This document shows positions 1-5,200 of a stretch of 6,234 nucleotides of DNA, one piece after another. This stretch comes from an uncultured Akkermansia sp. (GTDB lineage Bacteria; Verrucomicrobiota; Verrucomicrobiia; Verrucomicrobiales; Akkermansiaceae): positions 1 through 6,234 of the forward strand of contig CAJGDB010000099.1 in the NCBI GenBank assembly GCA_904502165.1. The letters are read 5' to 3'. The notes beneath the pieces were generated by a model that saw only the letters and a list, made by a program, of their open reading frames with translations, did not search any database and had not been told where the DNA came from. A program made the position numbers and the translations under genes. Numbering within the stretch: position 1 is the stretch's first letter; every line of letters starts with the position of its first letter.

Positions 1-715
1 GAATCGTCACCCGCCGCGCGCCGCCTGTCTTGCTGTGCCGGGGCAGAATATAAATTGCCCGCTCCCGTAAATCCACCTGTGCCCAGGTGAGCCGTGCCAC
101 CTCATGCGGTCGTATGCCGGCGTAGAGCATCATCCCCACCGCCGCCGCGCAGCTGCCGCCCTGGTAGCTCTCTGCCGTCGTTGTAATCTGCTCAATCTCC
201 TGCGGTGTCAGAATCGGCACCTGCTGCTCCACCACTCTCGGCGCTTCCACCCGCGCTACCGGATTCGCATCGCACCAGCCCCGCTTCACCGCCGTGCCGA
301 ACACTCCGCTGAGAATCAGCCGCGCTTTCTGCCGCTGCCGTGGCGTATCAAACGCCTGCTCAATATAGCCCGCGCACTCCTGTGGAGTGAGGCTTCTCAC
401 CCTCCGCTTCGCCAACCCCGGACAACGTTTCATAAACCTCCGCGTAAAATAGCGGAAATCATACACCGTCCTTGTCCGCCTGTCCTTTCTCGCCTCCAAT
501 GCAGCCTCCACCGCTTTTTCAAATGTCACTGTTTTCTCCTGCAGCCGGAGTGCCTCTGCTCCGGCGATTATGCATTTCAGCGCTCGTTTTACTTTGCCGC
601 GGGCTGCTTCCATGGCCGTTCTTGCCACCAGTGCAGCCTCCAGTACATCTGCTCCTGTGCTTCTCAAAATCTCTATTGCGGCGTTGTCTGCTTCTTTTTG
701 TTTGTGTTTCGTCAT
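1..715 (-). CDS. Tyrosine recombinase (phage-type integrase), C-terminus cut by window edge
   Basis: Site-specific recombinase of the tyrosine integrase family; 238 codons are visible. Residues 1-60 are a charged helical N-terminal extension. Residues about 63-152 look like the SAM-like core-binding domain, ending in the typical VFGTAVKRGWCDANPV stretch. The catalytic domain starts near residue 167 (ILTPQEIEQI). The first catalytic arginine is R202 in LYAGIRPHEVARLTWAQVDL, and the catalytic lysine is probably K229 in RHSKTGGARRVTI. The HxxR motif and the nucleophilic tyrosine lie beyond base 1, so activity cannot be judged. The start at 715 is well placed: an in-frame TGA lies four codons upstream, but no clear Shine-Dalgarno is seen. 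It is divergent from the SIR2-like gene. The gene is GC-rich (43 of 60 bases in 121-180), unlike the neighbouring SIR2 gene. It could be an element integrase or a DNA invertase acting on the adjacent inverted repeat; the visible part does not decide. Confidence 0.93.
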   Translation of the reverse strand, partial: MTKHKQKEADNAAIEILRSTGADVLEAALVARTAMEAARGKVKRALKCIIAGAEALRLQEKTVTFEKAVEAALEARKDRRTRTVYDFRYFTRRFMKRCPGLAKRRVRSLTPQECAGYIEQAFDTPRQRQKARLILSGVFGTAVKRGWCDANPVARVEAPRVVEQQVPILTPQEIEQITTTAESYQGGSCAAAVGMMLYAGIRPHEVARLTWAQVDLRERAIYILPRHSKTGGARRVTI

Positions 716-723
716 GGCTGGAA

Positions 724-737
724 TTCAGAATCCGTAA
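724..737. repeat. Left arm of 14-bp perfect inverted repeat
   Basis: TTCAGAATCCGTAA on the plus strand is the exact reverse complement of the copy at 863-876. Read in the direction of the recombinase gene it is TTACGGATTCTGAA and ends 8 bases before the ATG at 715. Fourteen matching bases in a 178-base region is far beyond chance, so a functional role as recombination arm or protein-binding site is likely. Which one is inference. Confidence 0.85.
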
Positions 738-862
738 GTCAAGCACACAAACTGTTTTATTTCCAGAAAATTACGACACCCGGCACATCGTTTCATTTTA
801 TACTGTGTCCAAGGCTTCTAGGCCGTTATCATCTAAACATCAAACCTAATTAAAGCCACCGA

Positions 863-876
863 TTACGGATTCTGAA
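863..876. repeat. Right arm of 14-bp perfect inverted repeat
   Basis: TTACGGATTCTGAA lies 17 bases before the SIR2-like start at 894 and in the same orientation relative to that gene as the left arm has to the recombinase. The two arms enclose 125 bases (738-862). Bases flanking the 14-mer differ between the two copies, so the repeat boundary is sharp. Confidence 0.85.
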
Positions 877-893
877 AGCGTAGAATAAAAGTC

Positions 894-2132
894 ATGTGCG
901 AAAATCTGGTATCTCATGAAATTTCTGTTGTGCCTCGCGTTCTTTTCATTGGCAATAGTCCGAACCAGCTTGTTCGCGAGAATGAACAGTATGCCTGGCG
1001 TAATTTGCTGGAGAATATGGAGGCGGCCATACGCGATGAAATTGGTTACCAGGACGACGATTCGGATATGCCTTTTTCTGCCAGGGCTGTGAGGTTAAGG
1101 AATTTCATCAATGCAAAAGGGGACGAATCTTCTGTCTGTGCAGATTTCAGCACGTGGGAACAGTGGCTGGAAGATATAAGCAAATTGGATGCCGGAAATG
1201 TTCATCTTCTCGTAAAGGAATTATTGCAAGCACATTTTCAGGCTGTCCTAACAACCAATTATGATTACACTTTTGAGCGTGTCCTGAGTGGAAATGCTCC
1301 GACAAAAGCAATTCCTGGAGGAAAAGAAGCAAATGCCACGCGACACCATGGAAAGGTATGGCATTTGCATGGTGAGGCACTGGACGCTGATAGTATCATC
1401 ATGACCTCCGCTGATTACACTGAGGCTGTCCGCCTGTTGCAAGAGGAGAAACTTGATGGGACATGGCTGCAACTTTTTCTGAAATCAGACGTTTATGTGT
1501 GTGGATTTGGTGCATATTTTGAGGAATTGCTGTTCTGGTATGCTTTGCAGCGACGCCTGAAAATAGAACCGGCTGACCGCAGAAAAGTAGTAGTGTACTT
1601 GTTTGTAGAGAAAGGAAAGGAAAAATATAGCGAACAGATTCGTTCTCTGTTACGATCGTATGATGTCAAGGTTGAGCTTGTTTATGTAACAGAGAACAAA
1701 AGAAGTCACGGCTATTCTGCTGCATGGTTCGAGGTTGTCGGTCGCCTGTTCGGGGTTGCTCACAATGTCGGCGCTCTCGATGAGAAGACAACGGTGTCTC
1801 AGGCTGTACAGACTTCCCGGGAAGGTTCTCCTGAGGTTATCCGTACTGTTCGTTCCGGAACGGCCACTTCAGGCAACCCTGCTCGTTGTTGGATGAATAT
1901 CTCATTGGAAACGTTTAACAGAGTGGGGTATATAGATTTCATTTGTTATATAGACGGTGTTAACTATAAATATCGTTGTGATTCTGCGAGCTTGCAGCGC
2001 GCATTTGCTTCCGGCGGCGTGAAAGTTATTCAAAATTCACCAATCCGCTATAGTTTTTATCTTGACTACGAAACAGGCGAAATTTTTAAGTCTGTTTCGG
2101 CTAATGATACAACCCCTGTTATCACTCTTTAA
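894..2132 (+). CDS. SIR2-like (SIR2_2-type) NADase-family protein with unrecognised C-terminal domain
   Basis: A 412-residue cytoplasmic protein with no signal peptide or membrane segment. The SIR2-like Rossmann fold spans about residues 12-290. It shows a nucleotide-binding start, LFIGNSPN (17-24), followed by a WRNLL segment (35-39). It also has LTTNYD (119-124) with the signature Asn122, WHLHG (156-160) with the presumed catalytic His159, a TWLQLF stretch (190-195) and GFGAYFEELLFW (204-215). These match, in order, the landmarks of bacterial SIR2-like proteins, many of which are NAD-consuming anti-phage effectors. The usual GNGxN loop reads GNSPN here. Residues about 295-328 look like a Ser/Thr-rich linker. 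Residues about 330-402 form a compact beta-rich domain (WMNISLETFNRVGYIDFICY and onward) that I do not recognise. The ATG at 894 has no clear Shine-Dalgarno. The autotransporter begins 12 bases after the TAA with no terminator between, so co-transcription is likely. NADase activity and a defence role are inferred from the family, not shown. Confidence 0.85.
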   Translation: MCENLVSHEISVVPRVLFIGNSPNQLVRENEQYAWRNLLENMEAAIRDEIGYQDDDSDMPFSARAVRLRNFINAKGDESSVCADFSTWEQWLEDISKLDAGNVHLLVKELLQAHFQAVLTTNYDYTFERVLSGNAPTKAIPGGKEANATRHHGKVWHLHGEALDADSIIMTSADYTEAVRLLQEEKLDGTWLQLFLKSDVYVCGFGAYFEELLFWYALQRRLKIEPADRRKVVVYLFVEKGKEKYSEQIRSLLRSYDVKVELVYVTENKRSHGYSAAWFEVVGRLFGVAHNVGALDEKTTVSQAVQTSREGSPEVIRTVRSGTATSGNPARCWMNISLETFNRVGYIDFICYIDGVNYKYRCDSASLQRAFASGGVKVIQNSPIRYSFYLDYETGEIFKSVSANDTTPVITL

Positions 2133-2144
2133 ATACTACGTTTT

Positions 2145-2231
2145 ATGAAACTTCATCTCCCTGTTTTGCTTCGTAAGGCTTTGCTGGCCTGTTTCTCTTT
2201 CTCCTTCGCTTGTTCGGAAGTCACTTCTGCT
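2145..2231 (+). other. Predicted Sec signal peptide of the autotransporter
   Basis: Residues 1-29 have a basic start (K2, R10, K11), a hydrophobic core ALLACFSFSFAC (12-23) and a probable signal peptidase I site after T-S-A (27-29), just before ADLTL. Cys16 follows L-L-A, which loosely resembles a lipobox, but the hydrophobic stretch before it is too short and interrupted by R10-K11, so an ordinary cleaved peptide is preferred. The exact cleavage site is inference. Confidence 0.78.
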
Positions 2232-5200
2232 GCTGATCTCACGCTGGGCGATGATGCTTCGCTCGCAGTTGATTACGCAGATTTGAGTAGTATTACAGAC
2301 CTTGCCAGCGGTACTCTGACACTCGCGGGCGGTACCGAGCTGCTGCTCTCCAACTGCGGCGAGGGAGATGGCAAGACCTACACCCTGCTCACCGGGGTGG
2401 GGGGCTTGTTGGATGCCGAGGGAAATGTTATCTTACTGGATTCGTCAAACAACGCCATCGAAAGCTATTTCGATACCACCCAACCCGGCACCGGCTTCTG
2501 GGGCGGTGGTTGGTTGCAGCTCACTTCGGAGGGGCACGTGCAGCTCGTGCTACATGGAGGAGAGGTGCAGGAGACATTGACCATTTCCACCCGTCAGACC
2601 GGTTCGAAGACGTACAACTACTACGAGGGTATCTGTTTCCGGGATATTACCTATACGCTTTCCGGCACATCCAGTGCCTACGGCGGCGCGATTTATGGAG
2701 AGTCTGACAGCACCATCACGCTGAGCAACAACGGCAGCGTGAGCTTCAGCGGGAATACGGCATCTTCCTCCGACTTCTTAGCCTACGGCGGCGCGATTAA
2801 TGGAAAGTCTGACAGCACCATCACGCTGAGCAACAACGGCAGCGTGGTGTTCACTGGCAACAAGGCATTAGCCAGTGAAGTGGCCCAAGGTGGTGCGATT
2901 TATGGGGATGGAGATATCACTCTGTGCAACAATGGAAGTGTGAGGTTCTGTGGAAACTCGGCCTTTGTTAACCAGACGGGATTAGCTGGCAGTTATAGTC
3001 CATCAGCTTATGGCGGAGCTATAAATAGTGGGCGTTATATTACGCTGGATAATAATGATTGTGTCGAGTTTGTCGAAAATGAAGCAACTGGCGTAGGTGC
3101 AATGTTTTATGGTGGTGCTATTTATGGGAATACCACTCTGAGAAACAATGGGAGCGTGACATTTAGGTCGAATAAGGCTTTGCGGACCTCCGGAGACGTC
3201 CCGGGCCCGGCCGAGGGCGGGGCGATTTATGGGAGTGCAATCGCATTGATTAATAATGAGAGTGTGACGTTTAGTGCGAATATATCAGCATTTGGTGGAG
3301 CTATTTCCGGGAATAGTACCATTATGCTTATTAATAACGGAAGTGTTGCATTTAGTGATAATAACGCAGTTCGTTGTGGTGGGGCGATTTATGCGGACGG
3401 CAACCTGAGCATTCAGAATAATGATTTCGTTCTTTTTGAGAGAAATGTTCAGACAGGGGATGGATTCTATCGTTTGCACAGTGTGTATGCTGATTATTAT
3501 AGAGTAGGTTATGAGGAGGAGAAAGTTGTTTCTCTTTCTGCTGCAGAGAATAAGAGTATAGAGTTTCGTGATTCTATTTTCATTGATAGCGGCCGTATTT
3601 TCAATCTGAATGGCGATTATATATATCAGAATGCAGATGGAGCCTCTGTCTCTGTTAATCAGCGGGGCGATATCATCTTTACCGGGGAGACTACGATAGA
3701 TGACCTGTTTATTGCCAAAGGTAATGTCGCAGGAACTGCAGAGGAAATTCTTGCATCTCGCACCTCAGAGGTGAAAACGATTGCCAATCTGTACAATGGT
3801 CGTCTTATTATCAAGGAAGATGCCATTTGGTCAGGCGACGGCATAACCGTCGCTTCTGCAGAGGGAAAAACATATAAGCCTACCTTGCTTTTGCAGAATG
3901 GGCATTTAAGCCACTATGAGCCTTCAGATTCTGCTCGTAATGTTGTAACCATTAAATCCGGGGCTACGTTGGAAGTTGCCGGTAAGAATACGGCCTGTTA
4001 TACCAGCTTGATTCTGGAGGGGGGAAGCACGCTGACCTTTAATCTTTCTGCCTCCAATACCTCGGCTGATGCGGCTGTGTTGAGTATGAGCGATAGTTCG
4101 CTAACCTTGCCGCTGAGTGGAACTGTTACGTTGAAGCTGGTAGCATTCGATGGTATTTCAGACAGTCAGGCTTACGCTTTGCTTACCGGGGTGAATCAAC
4201 CGGCGAGCTGGAACAATGCAAACATTACAGTTGCAAGTGGGACGAACGGTTGGGATGTGTCCGTGGCTGATTTGTGCTGGGATGGTACAACTCTCTGGCT
4301 GTATTATGATACCCGCCCGGATTTGGAGATTGCCACTTGGACCAATGAATCCAAGGATGGTAAATGGAATACCACATCCCTCAACTGGGAGCAGAATGAA
4401 GTCGACTACGAATATAAGGATGGCGTAGCTGTCGTGTTCGGGGATACAGGGGCTGACACAGTGACTCTGGTGGGGAATATTGCGCCCAAGAGCGTGCTGG
4501 TCGACAGCGCCGAGGATTACACCTGGGAGGCCGACCCCACAGAGGGGGGCAAACTGACGGGTAGCATGGAGCTGACCAAAAAAGGGTCAGGAACCTTGAC
4601 TATCAACATCTCCAATGATTATACGGGTGAAACGAAGATTGAGGGTGGCACAGTGTTGGCTGGAACAGCTACCGCGTTGGGAACAGGGGCTGTTGTGCTC
4701 AACGGCGGCACGCTGGAAATCGGTGCTGCTGGCCTTGAAAACAGTATTTCCAACAGAGGCACCAGTAGATTGCAGACTTCTGCCGGAATCACGCATGTGC
4801 TGATCGGTACTATCAGTAATACCGGCACGCTGACGCTGAGCGGCAGCTTTGATGCCAGCGCTCTGGATTATGAGACTAATGCCTCTGATGAGCGTTATGC
4901 GCTGGATGGCAGCGTGGTCGGAGCCGATAAGAGTGGCTTTGCTGTGGGGGTGACTTATCAGGTGAAGGTCATTGATGGCGGAACCGTTATCAACGACAAG
5001 GCCACGATTCTGCATGACTCCCATGCTGGCAGCAATGCCCTGGTGCTGGGAGCTGATGGCTATGCCCGTGCCAATGGGGATGGCCATTACAGTCATTATT
5101 TCCTGACGAATGGAGATGCTGTTTCGGTAGGTGAGATTGCACAGGTTGCTACCGGTAAGAATGGGATTCTGACCAACGTGAACATGGACAGTGGTTCGCT

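Larger units (their letters stand above)
716..893. promoter_or_regulatory. Divergent intergenic region between recombinase and SIR2-like gene
   Basis: These 178 bases must hold the promoters of two divergent genes. They are AT-richer than the recombinase gene and are bounded by a perfect 14-bp inverted repeat. A -10-like TATACT lies at 799-804 on the plus strand, and overlaps a TATAAA on the minus strand, almost exactly at the midpoint of the repeat-bounded segment. Neither has a good -35 at normal spacing. On the minus strand a weak pair TTGATG and TAGAAG with a 17-base spacer can also be read, at four of six matches each. No Shine-Dalgarno sequence precedes either start. The region is a candidate control site or invertible switch; the individual promoter assignments are weak. 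Confidence 0.5.

Noticed and set aside
104..853. Plus-strand open frames across 104-853 and 472-849
   Set aside because: They lie antisense to the recombinase, whose minus-strand translation has clear integrase motifs. The plus-strand translations are rich in Arg, Cys, His and Pro with no recognisable domain, as expected of a shadow of a GC-rich gene.
716..893. Phage-type attachment site with a tRNA end
   Set aside because: No tRNA gene or tRNA 3' fragment is visible here, and the repeats are inverted, not direct as the two ends of an integrated element would be.
1147..1472. Short minus-strand open frames inside the SIR2-like gene
   Set aside because: They overlap the strongly supported SIR2 motifs on the plus strand and show no domain of their own.
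2133..2144. Possible terminator or separate promoter between the SIR2-like gene and the autotransporter
   Set aside because: Twelve bases are too few for either, and no hairpin is visible.
2145..2213. Lipoprotein signal with Cys16 or Cys23
   Set aside because: Neither cysteine sits in a proper lipobox after a long enough hydrophobic core, and autotransporter passengers normally use signal peptidase I.
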